Shown here piece by piece: positions 25,089-32,544 of a stretch of 64,000 bases of DNA. The stretch's first letter is position 1. The number at the start of each line of letters is the position of its first letter. The notes under the pieces are model-generated. The model saw nothing but the letters and a program-made list of their open reading frames with translations, did no database searches and had not been told where the DNA came from. This DNA is from Agromyces sp. Marseille-P2726. Lineage in GTDB: Bacteria > Actinomycetota > Actinomycetes > Actinomycetales > Microbacteriaceae. The position numbers were made by a program, and so were the translations under genes. The stretch is taken from the NCBI RefSeq assembly GCF_902809835.1, contig NZ_CADDWM010000013.1, positions 1-64,000 of the forward strand, written 5' to 3'.

Positions 25089-25890
25089 CACGCTGCTGAA
25101 GGTCGAGCACCTGAAGAAGGTCTACGAGTCGATGACGGGCAACGTCGAGGCGATCGGCGATATCAGCTTCGAGATGGAGCCGGGAGAGCTCGTGTGCATC
25201 GTGGGGCCATCCGGGTGCGGCAAGACGACGCTCCTCAAGTGCATCGCGGGGCTCCTCAAGCCGACCGCGGGCCGCGTCCAGCTCGACGGCAAGGCTGTCG
25301 TCGCACCGCCGCCGAGCATGGCCTTGGTGTTCCAGGAGTACGGTCGGAGCCTGTACCCCTGGCTCACCGTACGAGGGAACGTGGAGCTCCCGCTCAAGCA
25401 CAAGAAGCTCTCGCGCGCGGAACGGGACCGACTCATCGACGACGCCCTCGTTGCGGTCGGTCTCGAGCACTCCGCGAAGAGCTACCCGTGGCAGCTCTCG
25501 GGAGGCATGCAGCAGCGCGTGGCGATCGCCCGTGCGGTGGCGTACCAGCCCGAGGTGCTCATCATGGACGAGCCGTTCGCCGCGGTGGACGCCCAGACGC
25601 GTGCCGACCTGGAGGACCTCGTGCGGGCCCTGCACCGGGAGCGCGGCATGTCGATCCTCTTCGTGACCCACGACATCGACGAATCCGTGTACCTGGGCGA
25701 ACGCGTCATCGTGCTCTCGAAGTCGCCCACCTGGGTGCAGGAGGACCTCGCGATCGACCTTGCCGCGGAGCGAGACCAGATCACGACGCGTGCGCTGCCC
25801 CGGTTCACCGAACTGCGGACGCACGTCTACGAGCAGATCCAGCGCGCCAAGCGGGGCGAAGCGGTTCGGCCGGGGGCCACGGCTGCGTGA
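25081..25890 (+). CDS. ABC importer ATP-binding protein (SsuB/TauB type)
   Basis: 269 aa, GTG start inside the end of the permease gene. Walker A GPSGCGKTT near residue 41, Q-loop FQEYGRSLYPWLTV, signature LSGGMQQRVAIARA, Walker B VLIMDEPFAAVD and the switch His in FVTHDIDESVYL are all intact. The length and the SLYPWLTVRGNVELPL block match the nitrate/sulfonate/taurine importer ATPases. It powers the permease pair from the cytoplasm. Its stop overlaps the start of the second PaaX-type gene. Confidence 0.92.
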   Translation: MPDTLLKVEHLKKVYESMTGNVEAIGDISFEMEPGELVCIVGPSGCGKTTLLKCIAGLLKPTAGRVQLDGKAVVAPPPSMALVFQEYGRSLYPWLTVRGNVELPLKHKKLSRAERDRLIDDALVAVGLEHSAKSYPWQLSGGMQQRVAIARAVAYQPEVLIMDEPFAAVDAQTRADLEDLVRALHRERGMSILFVTHDIDESVYLGERVIVLSKSPTWVQEDLAIDLAAERDQITTRALPRFTELRTHVYEQIQRAKRGEAVRPGATAA

Positions 25891-26738
25891 CGGCCACGAC
25901 GGAGCTGATCGCGCTCGGCGGCGCGTCTGCCGAGGCATCCGTGCTGACACGGAAGCCACGGCAGCTCCTGCTCGCCTTCTTCGGCGAGTACGTCTGCGAC
26001 CGATACTTCGAGCCGTTGCGCGCCGGCGTGCTGCTCGGCGTTCTCGAGGGCGCCGGCGTGGCGGCGTCGGCCGTGCGGACGAACCTCGATCGCATGGTCC
26101 ACAGCGGCATGCTCGAACGACGGCGCCTCGGACGCGAGATCGCCTTCGAGCTCACACCGCACGGCAACGAGGTGCTGCGCGACGCCTCGAGGCGCGTCAA
26201 CGGCCCGGCTCCGTTCGATCCGCAGGGTGAGGGATGGACGCTCGTGACGTTCTCGGTCCCCGAGGACATGCGCACGCTCCGCCACCGCCTGCGCGCCGCA
26301 CTCACCTGGTCGGGCTTCGCCCTGCTGCGCGACGGGCTGTGGATCGCACCCGGAGCGGTCGACCTGGTGTCCGTGCTGGACGCGGCGGTGCCCGACCTTC
26401 CGCCGGGGTCGGTGAGCGCGTTCTCCGCGTCGGAGCTCGACGGCTTCCCCATGGCAGAGGTCGTCCGGGTGGCGTGGGACGTCGAGCGCATCCGTGCCGC
26501 CCACCACGAGTTCATCGCCCATTGGGATCGGGATCACGAGACGTCCGACCTCCCGCCGCTGACCGCACGGACCCTGCTCGTCGCCGACTGGCTCGCGCTC
26601 CTTCGCGTCGACCCCCGACTTCCCCGGCAGTACATGGGAGGCGATTGGCCGGCTGATCGGTCCACCGAGGTCTACACGACGCGGCACCGCGAGCTCGCCT
26701 TCCCGGCCGTTCGGGAGTTCGCTCGCCTCGTCGGCTGA
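25887..26738 (+). CDS. PaaX-family transcriptional regulator (second copy), last gene of the importer operon
   Basis: 283 aa. GTG 25887 overlaps the ATPase stop (GTGA). The N-terminal winged helix (RKPRQLLLAFFGEYVCDRYFEPLRAGVLLGVLEGAGVAASAVRTNLDRM, GMLERRRLGREIAFELTPHG) and the WTLVTFSVPEDMRTLRHRLRAALTWSGFALLRDGLWIAPG block match PaaX. The C-terminal section (LTARTLLVADWLALLRVDPRLPRQYMGGDWP) is also conserved. Co-translation with the importer suggests it senses a CoA thioester made from the imported compound and feeds back on the operon. It is clearly diverged from the first copy at 18.7 kb, so the two are not a recent duplication. Confidence 0.85.
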   Translation: MTATTELIALGGASAEASVLTRKPRQLLLAFFGEYVCDRYFEPLRAGVLLGVLEGAGVAASAVRTNLDRMVHSGMLERRRLGREIAFELTPHGNEVLRDASRRVNGPAPFDPQGEGWTLVTFSVPEDMRTLRHRLRAALTWSGFALLRDGLWIAPGAVDLVSVLDAAVPDLPPGSVSAFSASELDGFPMAEVVRVAWDVERIRAAHHEFIAHWDRDHETSDLPPLTARTLLVADWLALLRVDPRLPRQYMGGDWPADRSTEVYTTRHRELAFPAVREFARLVG

Positions 26739-26784
26739 ACGGGCGCGGCGTTCATCGGCTCGCCGCGGACCCGACCGGCGACGT

Positions 26785-28305
26785 TCAGCCTCCGAATCGC
26801 GCCCGCAGGTCGGCCTTCCGCACCTTGCCGGATGCGGTGCGCGGCAGCTCGTGGACGACCTCGACGTGCTTGGGCAGCTTGTAGCGCGCCAGCCTCCCCT
26901 CCAGGTGCGAGCGCACCGCGTCGGTGTCCACGGATGCCCCGTCGCGTACCGTGATCGCGGCCCACGGCACCTCGCCCCAGCGATCGTCGGGCACTCCGAA
27001 GACGGCGACACCCGTCACGCCCTCGATGTCGGCGATGAGGTTCTCGACCTCGGCGGGATAGATGTTCTCGCCGCCCGAGATGATCATGTCCTTGAGTCGA
27101 TCGGCGATGAAGAGATACCCGTCGGGGTCGAGGTAACCGAGGTCGCCGGAGCGGAACCAGCCGTCGGTCGTGAAGGCCGCTGCAGTGGCGTCCGGGTTCG
27201 CGTGGTAGCCATGGAACACGTTGGGACCTGAGATCTCGATCTCGCCGACGGTTCCACGAGGCACCATCGCACCGTTCTCGTCGGCGATGCGGATGTCGGT
27301 GAAGAAGTGCGGCAGGCCTACGCTGCCCTGCTTCACTCGGGTCATGCCCGGTGAGAGCGAGGTCGCGCCCGGCGAGGTCTCGGTCATCCCGTACCCCTGC
27401 GTGAACGACAGCCCGCGCTCCTCGTACGCGTTGAGGATGCGGGTGGGTACCGCCGAGCCGCCGCAGGTCAGCGTCCGCAGGCTCGAGAGGTCGGTGCTTG
27501 CCCAGTCGGGATGGTCGGCCATGAGCTGGTACGTCGTCGGCACTCCCGAGAGCATCGTGATGCCGTGACGCTCGATCTGCGCGAGGGCCCGTCGGGGCTC
27601 GAAGCCCTTCTCGAGCACCATGGTGGCGCCCTTGAGGATCACCGGGAGGGCGCCCATGCCCAGTGACGCGACGTGGAACAGCGGCGAGATCATGAGGGCG
27701 ACGTCGGTCGAGGTGACGTCGTAGTCGACGATGCAGTTCACCGCCACCCAGGTGAGGTTTCCGTGCGTGAGAACGGCTCCCTTGGCCTTGCCCGTCGTTC
27801 CCGAGGTGTAGATGATCGCCGCCGGGTCATCGAGCGCGACCTCGGCGTCGGCGTGGCCGGCTCGGGTGCTCCGGAGCAACCGGGCCAGTCCCGGTCGCTC
27901 GACCGAGCCCTCGCCGGTCTCGATGTGATGGGCGATGGCGCCCTCGTCGACGACGGCGGCGATCCGCTCAGCGAATTCGCCGTCGTGGATGAGCACCCGC
28001 GCTCCCGAATCGTGAAGGACGTGCGCGATCTCGGGTGGGGCGAGCCGCGTGTTCACGGGAACGAACACTGCACCGAGCTGCATGGAGCCGAACATCACCT
28101 GGATGAACTGCGGGCTGTTCTCGCCGAGGTACGCGACGGTGTCGCCCTTCCGGATGCCACGCCGCCAGAGCAGCGCGGAGACCCGGTCGGCAGCGTCGGC
28201 CAGTTCGCGGTACGTCATCACCTCCTCGTCGAACACGAGCGCGCGCGCGTCGGGCGTCTTGAGCCGGCGCTTGGCCATCCACGAGCCGAGTCCGTGGTTG
28301 TGCAT
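26785..28305 (-). CDS. Acyl-CoA synthetase (fatty-acid/carboxylate CoA ligase)
   Basis: 506 aa from ATG 28303-28305, with GGAGACC upstream; the frame extends 28 residues but without a ribosome site. AMP-binding motifs are in order: IIYTSGTTGKAKGAVLTHGN (P-loop), YGMTETSP, GWFRSGDLGYLDPDGYLFIADRLKDMIISGGENIYPAEVE (hinge and A8 core), and a C-terminal lysine in GKVRKADLRARF. It activates a carboxylic acid to its CoA thioester with ATP. Similar to FadD13-type ligases. It is the last gene of a five-gene leftward operon; a strong hairpin separates it from the upstream maoC-type gene. Confidence 0.9.
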   Translation of the reverse strand: MHNHGLGSWMAKRRLKTPDARALVFDEEVMTYRELADAADRVSALLWRRGIRKGDTVAYLGENSPQFIQVMFGSMQLGAVFVPVNTRLAPPEIAHVLHDSGARVLIHDGEFAERIAAVVDEGAIAHHIETGEGSVERPGLARLLRSTRAGHADAEVALDDPAAIIYTSGTTGKAKGAVLTHGNLTWVAVNCIVDYDVTSTDVALMISPLFHVASLGMGALPVILKGATMVLEKGFEPRRALAQIERHGITMLSGVPTTYQLMADHPDWASTDLSSLRTLTCGGSAVPTRILNAYEERGLSFTQGYGMTETSPGATSLSPGMTRVKQGSVGLPHFFTDIRIADENGAMVPRGTVGEIEISGPNVFHGYHANPDATAAAFTTDGWFRSGDLGYLDPDGYLFIADRLKDMIISGGENIYPAEVENLIADIEGVTGVAVFGVPDDRWGEVPWAAITVRDGASVDTDAVRSHLEGRLARYKLPKHVEVVHELPRTASGKVRKADLRARFGG

Positions 28306-28362
28306 CGTTGGGGTCTCCTCATCGTCGAGGGGTCGAGGGAGGGAACTGGTGGGAAGGGCCTG

Positions 28363-28399
28363 CGGGGGCGGCATCGGTGCCGGGCCCACGCCGCCCCCG
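28363..28399 (-). terminator. Strong hairpin between the maoC-type and acyl-CoA ligase genes
   Basis: CGGGGGCGGC (28363-28372) and GCCGCCCCCG (28390-28399) form a perfect 10-bp stem immediately after the maoC-type stop codon, with a 17-base loop and no T-run. Because the ligase lies downstream on the same strand, it is either a partial terminator or an mRNA processing/stability structure. Confidence 0.6.
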
Positions 28400-28852
28400 T
28401 CACGCGTAGAAGCGGTAGAGGCCGCGGGCGACGACCGCCGGCTTGTCGGCGCCCTCGATCTCGATGGTCTGGTCGACCGCGAACTGGTAGCCGCCGCGCA
28501 CCTCGGTGACCTCGTCGATGACCGCGTTCATGCGCACCCGGGCGCCGACCTTGACCGGCGAGACGAACCGCACCTTGTCCAGGCCGTAGTTGACGCGCGT
28601 GCTGACGCCGGTGACGTCGAACAGCTCGGACCAGAACTTCACGGTGAGCGAGAGGGAGAGATACCCGTGCGCGATGGGTCCGCCGAACGGTCCGCCGGCC
28701 GCTCTCTCGGGGTCGACATGGATCCACTGGTGGTCGTCGGTGGCGTCGGCGAAGCGGTTCACGCGGTCCTGCGTGACCTCCAGCCATTCGGTCCAGCCGA
28801 GGTCGGTGCCGCCGAGGCCGGCGACGTCGTCGTACGCGACGGTGGTGGTCAT
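28400..28852 (-). CDS. MaoC-family enoyl-CoA hydratase / dehydratase
   Basis: 150 aa. Hot-dog fold with the hydratase-2 motif in ATDDHQWIHVDPERA and GGPFGGPIAHGYLSLSL; the Asp and His of the catalytic pair are both present. AAAGGCAG precedes the start. It probably hydrates an enoyl-CoA made by the neighbouring acyl-CoA dehydrogenase. It is the fourth gene of the operon. Confidence 0.88.
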   Translation of the reverse strand: MTTTVAYDDVAGLGGTDLGWTEWLEVTQDRVNRFADATDDHQWIHVDPERAAGGPFGGPIAHGYLSLSLTVKFWSELFDVTGVSTRVNYGLDKVRFVSPVKVGARVRMNAVIDEVTEVRGGYQFAVDQTIEIEGADKPAVVARGLYRFYA

Positions 28853-28880
28853 GATGCTGCCTTTCGGTGGAGTGAGCGAT

Positions 28881-30077
28881 TCAGGTGAACGCGGACGAGC
28901 CGGTGACGGCCCGACCGACGATCAGGGAGTTGATCTCATGGGTGCCCTCGTACGAGTACACGGCTTCGGCGTCGGTGAAGAACCGGGCGACCTCGTGCTC
29001 GAGCAGGATGCCGTTGCCGCCGAGCACCTCGCGGGCGAGTGCCACGGTCTCGCGCGCCAGCCGGGCCGTCTGCATCTTGGCGAGGGCCGAGTTCTCGTCG
29101 GCCCATTCGCCCCCGTCCTGCCGCAGTGACAACTGCACGACCAGGCCGAGCGATGACGTGGAGTTGCCGAGCATTCGGGCGATCTTCTCCTGCACCAGCT
29201 GGAAGGCGGCCAGCGGCCTTCCGAACTGCCGGCGCTCGCGCACGTACCGCACGGCCGCCTCCAGCGCTCCGGCCTGGAGCCCGGCCGCGATCCACGCGAC
29301 ATCGGAGCGCATGGCGCGCAGGATGCGCGACACGTCGTGCCATCCGTTCACGCGCTGGAGGCGCGATTCCTCGGGTACGCGCACGCCGTCGAGTCGGATC
29401 ATCGCGTTCTGCATCGGCCTCAGGGAGACCTTGCCGCCGATTGCCTCGACGGTGACGCCGCGTCCGTCGGTGGGGACGAGGAACGCCTTGACCGCATCGT
29501 CGTCGACGTCGCGTGCGAAGACCGCGAGGACCTCGGATGCCGCCGCACCGCCGATCCACTTCTTCGCACCGTCGAGGATCCAGGCATCCCCGTCGCGCCT
29601 GGCCGTCGTGGCGAGTCCCCGGGCGATGTCGGAGCCGTGTTCGGGCTCGGTCAGCGCGAACACCCCGCGCAACCCGAACGAAGCGATGCGCGGATCGAGC
29701 TCGGTGGCCTGAGCCGGCGAGCCGCCGAGTGCGACCGTCGACCGGAACAGCCCGGACTGCGCGTTGTAGAGCGTCGCGACCGACACGTCGGTACGGGCCA
29801 GGACGTAATTGCGGAAGCCCGAGAACATGCTCGACGTCGCTTCGGACGCGTCGACGCCGACGGGCCGCATCAGGTCGAGGGAGATGAGCGCCTCGAGGAT
29901 CTCGGCGGGCATCGACGCAGTCTCCCAGGCCTCGTCGAGCATCGGCCGGATGTCGCGGTCGAGCACGGCCTGCAGGCGACCGAGGGCGGCGCGCGCCGGG
30001 TCGCTCAGGTGCGTCTGGGCGAAGCCGTACGGATCGAGGCCGAACGTGGGGTCGGCCGTCAGCGTCGGCGTGCTCAC
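28881..30077 (-). CDS. Acyl-CoA dehydrogenase, glutaryl-CoA-dehydrogenase-like
   Basis: 398 aa; GTG 30075-30077 overlaps the stop of the upstream amidohydrolase gene (GTGA). Contains FALTEPEHGSDIARGLATTA (flavin contact), LDGAKKWIGGA, and a C-terminal SYEGTHEINSLIVGRAVTG block whose Glu377 is the expected catalytic base. This ending is closer to glutaryl-CoA dehydrogenases than to straight-chain acyl-CoA dehydrogenases. It introduces a double bond between C-alpha and C-beta, with FAD and an electron-transfer protein as acceptor. The exact acyl group is unknown. Confidence 0.88.
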   Translation of the reverse strand: MSTPTLTADPTFGLDPYGFAQTHLSDPARAALGRLQAVLDRDIRPMLDEAWETASMPAEILEALISLDLMRPVGVDASEATSSMFSGFRNYVLARTDVSVATLYNAQSGLFRSTVALGGSPAQATELDPRIASFGLRGVFALTEPEHGSDIARGLATTARRDGDAWILDGAKKWIGGAAASEVLAVFARDVDDDAVKAFLVPTDGRGVTVEAIGGKVSLRPMQNAMIRLDGVRVPEESRLQRVNGWHDVSRILRAMRSDVAWIAAGLQAGALEAAVRYVRERRQFGRPLAAFQLVQEKIARMLGNSTSSLGLVVQLSLRQDGGEWADENSALAKMQTARLARETVALAREVLGGNGILLEHEVARFFTDAEAVYSYEGTHEINSLIVGRAVTGSSAFT

Positions 30078-30961
30078 TGCCGGAGCCCCAGCAGGCGCGC
30101 GGCGTTGTCCTTCAAGATCGCGGGCATGACCTCGGGCTTCAGAGAGGTCTGCTCGACGTCGCGCATCCAACGCTCGGGGGTCAACAGGGGGAAGTCCGAC
30201 CCGAACAGGACGCGCCGCTTCAGGATCGAATTCGCGTGGCGGATCAGTTCGGCCGGGAAGTACTTCGGACTCCACCCCGACAGGTCGATCCACGTGTTGC
30301 GCTTGTGCGTCGCGATGGAGAGCGCCTCGTCCTGCCACGGAACCGACGGGTGCGCCATGATGATCTGCAGGTCGGGGAAGTGAGCGGCCACCGGATCGAG
30401 GAGCATGGGGTTCGACAGGCCGAGGAGCAGGCCGCGGCCCCCGGGCAGACCCGCGCCGATGCCCGTCTGGCCGGTGTGGAACAGTGCCACCATTCCCGCG
30501 TCCTGCAGCAGCTCGTAGAGCGGCCGGTGCGCCTCGTCGGACGGGTCGAACCCCTGCACGGTGGGATGGAACTTGAAACCGCGAACGCCGTGATCCTCGA
30601 TGAGTCGCCGTGCGAGGTCGACCGCCTCGGGGCCGCGGTTCGGGTCGACCGAGCCGAACGGGATCAGCGCGTCGTTGTTGCGCGCGGCGCCCTCGGCGAT
30701 GTCGGCGCTCGACAACGCCGGATGCGCGAGCTGCGTCTGCGCGTCGACGGTGAACACGACCGCCGCCATCCGCCGCTCGCGGTAGTACTCCGCGATGGAG
30801 TCGAGGTCGGGACGCGGTCCGTCGGTGCTGAAGTACTTCGACGCCGCCTCGACGAGATCGGGCGGCAGCGATGCGTTGCCGTGGCGATCGACCTCGACGT
30901 GAACGTGGACGTCGATGGCGGTGATCGCGTCGAGGTCGATTGCGGGTTCGTAGCGGCTCAT
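30074..30961 (-). CDS. Amidohydrolase-2 family metal-dependent hydrolase/decarboxylase
   Basis: 295 aa from ATG 30959-30961. The TIM-barrel motifs are DVHVHVEVD at the N-terminus (His-x-His metal site), GVRGFKFHPTVQGFDP, ALFHTGQT, IMAHPSVPW and FGSDFPLLTPERW. This is the amidohydrolase-2 family, which includes ACMSD and gamma-resorcylate decarboxylase and also hydrolases of ring-cleavage products. Its presence between an SDR and an acyl-CoA dehydrogenase suggests a ring-opening hydrolysis or decarboxylation within this pathway. Sixteen bases separate it from the upstream SDR gene. Confidence 0.85.
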   Translation of the reverse strand: MSRYEPAIDLDAITAIDVHVHVEVDRHGNASLPPDLVEAASKYFSTDGPRPDLDSIAEYYRERRMAAVVFTVDAQTQLAHPALSSADIAEGAARNNDALIPFGSVDPNRGPEAVDLARRLIEDHGVRGFKFHPTVQGFDPSDEAHRPLYELLQDAGMVALFHTGQTGIGAGLPGGRGLLLGLSNPMLLDPVAAHFPDLQIIMAHPSVPWQDEALSIATHKRNTWIDLSGWSPKYFPAELIRHANSILKRRVLFGSDFPLLTPERWMRDVEQTSLKPEVMPAILKDNAARLLGLRQ

Positions 30962-30977
30962 GGGCGGACGGCTCGAC

Positions 30978-31907
30978 TCACCGCGCCGGTGCGGGGCGCT
31001 GCAGCTCCTCGGGCAGGGGCGGGAAGTCCTCGCCCACCGACTGCAGTTCGCCGACCGCCTCGGCGAAGCCGGTCTCGAGTGCCTCGTACGACCATCCGCC
31101 CGCGTGGTACGCGGTGGCGACGGGAACGGGGTGCGACCACAGCTGGATGCGGTCGCCGCCGACGCCGATCGCCTGGCCGGTGACGTTCGCTGCCGCGTCG
31201 GAGGCGAGGTAGGCGACGAGGCCCGCGACGTCTTCGGAGGTGCCGAAGCCGAGGTCGTGCCGGAAGAAGTCGGGCATCGGCTCACCTCGCTCCTCGGCCT
31301 CGACCGCCGCGGCGAAGTACGGCACGGTCGCGGTCATGACGGTCGCGGCGACCGGGATGACCGCGTTGGCGGTGATGCCCGCACGCTTCAATTCCATGGC
31401 CCAGGTGCGCACCATGCCGACGATGCCGGCCTTGGCAGCCGCGTAGTTCGTCTGCCCGAAGTTGCCCCGCTGGCCCGTGGGGGAGCCGATGCAGATGATG
31501 CGGCCGCCCTCGCCGGACGCGCGCATGTGCGACACCGCTTCGCGAACGCAGGTGAAGGTGCCGCGGAGGTGAACGTCGATGACGGTGTCGAAGTCGTCGT
31601 CGCTCATCTTCCACAAGACGGTGTCACGGAGGACGCCGGCGTTGGTGACGAGGATGTCGAGACGGCCGTAGGCGTCGAGGGCGGCCTGCACGAGCTGCTG
31701 CGCGGTCGCGGTGGGGCCGACGGGCGCGACCACCGCAACGGCCCTGCCACCCCCGGCCTGGATGGACGCGACGGCCTCGGCGGCCATGTCGGGGTCGACA
31801 TCGTTCACGACCACCGCGGCGCCGCGACGCGCGAGCTCCTGCGCGTAGGCGAGACCGAGGCCGCGCCCGGAACCGGTGACGATGGCGACTTTGCCCTGCA
31901 ATGACAT
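30978..31907 (-). CDS. Short-chain dehydrogenase/reductase, first gene of the acyl-CoA catabolic operon
   Basis: 309 aa. ATG 31905-31907 is preferred because AAGGAG lies eight bases upstream; the longer frame start has no ribosome site. NAD(P) site TGSGRGLG at residues 11-18, NAG in TNAGVLRD, catalytic Ser in IGSPTGQRG and Tyr/Lys in NYAAAKAG near residues 154-158. A C-terminal extension of about 50 residues (ending in LPPLPEELQRPAPAR-type sequence) is longer than usual. It probably oxidises a hydroxyacyl-CoA or ring alcohol. Transcribed from a promoter covered by the MarR-type palindrome. Confidence 0.9.
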   Translation of the reverse strand: MSLQGKVAIVTGSGRGLGLAYAQELARRGAAVVVNDVDPDMAAEAVASIQAGGGRAVAVVAPVGPTATAQQLVQAALDAYGRLDILVTNAGVLRDTVLWKMSDDDFDTVIDVHLRGTFTCVREAVSHMRASGEGGRIICIGSPTGQRGNFGQTNYAAAKAGIVGMVRTWAMELKRAGITANAVIPVAATVMTATVPYFAAAVEAEERGEPMPDFFRHDLGFGTSEDVAGLVAYLASDAAANVTGQAIGVGGDRIQLWSHPVPVATAYHAGGWSYEALETGFAEAVGELQSVGEDFPPLPEELQRPAPAR

Positions 31908-31931
31908 GCGTGACTCCTTCTGTCCCCACCC

Positions 31932-31962
31932 ATTGAAGAGGAATTCCATTGAAATTGTCAAT
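31932..31962 (-). promoter_or_regulatory. Promoter of the catabolic operon overlapped by a MarR-type palindrome
   Basis: Reading leftward, TTGACA (31961-31956) and TTCAAT (31937-31932) are 18 bases apart. The perfect palindrome ATTGA-AATTG-TCAAT occupies 31948-31962 and covers the -35 element. A second partial copy (CCATTGAAG) lies at the -10. The region is markedly AT-rich. The divergent MarR-type protein would block RNA polymerase here until an inducer binds. Confidence 0.7.
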
Positions 31963-32000
31963 CATTTATTTCGTCCACGGAATCGGCTACCATCGACGCC

Positions 32001-32468
32001 ATGCCGAAGCCCACCGACGCCGTCGTTCCCGCCCCGGCGTCGCCCGCGCCGGCTTTGACCGACGACCTGAGCTTCCTCCTCGCGCGGGCCAACGCGATCT
32101 CCCTCGCCGCAGGGAATGCCGCGCTCGCCGTCCACGGCCTGAAGGCCAGGTCCTACTCGGTGCTGGTGCTCACGACCGGTGATGCGCGTCCCTCACAGCG
32201 CGAGATCGCCGAGTTCCTCCGGCTCGACCCCAGTCAGGTGGTGAGTCTGGTCGATGACCTGCAATCTCGCGGCCTGGTGGAGCGCCGTACGGATCCTGCC
32301 GACCGGCGAGCCAACGTCGTCGTCGCGACGGATGCCGGTCGTCGCCTCGCCTCGGTGGCGCGTGGGTCCGCACGGGCCGCCGAGGAGCAGGTGCCCCGGC
32401 AGCTCACGCCCGACCAGCGGCAGACGCTCGCCGCACTGCTCAGGGTCTTGGCCTTTCCCGAGACCTGA
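32001..32468 (+). CDS. MarR-family transcriptional regulator
   Basis: 155 aa. Winged helix-turn-helix of MarR type: LKARSYSVLVLTTGDARPSQREIAEFLRLDPSQVVSLVDDLQSRGLVERRTDPADRRANVVVATDAGRRL (helices 3-4 and the wing with DRR). Divergent from the five-gene catabolic operon and separated by a 93-base region with a palindrome over the operon promoter, so it is the likely repressor. The N-terminal 20 residues are Pro/Ala-rich. Confidence 0.88.
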   Translation: MPKPTDAVVPAPASPAPALTDDLSFLLARANAISLAAGNAALAVHGLKARSYSVLVLTTGDARPSQREIAEFLRLDPSQVVSLVDDLQSRGLVERRTDPADRRANVVVATDAGRRLASVARGSARAAEEQVPRQLTPDQRQTLAALLRVLAFPET

Positions 32469-32544
32469 GTCCCACCTCCCGGGTCCCGGGTTGCGAGTGG
32501 CGCCAACCGTTCGCACCTCCGTCAGGCGAACATGGCCGGGGCGG

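Noticed and set aside
24264..25890. A toxin or defence system built around the two permease genes
   Set aside because: Motifs are plainly those of an ABC importer with intact Walker and EAA motifs.
18677..26738. Canonical phenylacetate (paa) cluster
   Set aside because: Two PaaX-type regulators are present but none of the paaABCDE epoxidase, paaG, paaZ or paaK genes.
26672..26965. 97-codon minus-strand ORF at the end of the second PaaX-type gene and the acyl-CoA ligase gene
   Set aside because: Overlaps two supported genes and has no recognisable domain.
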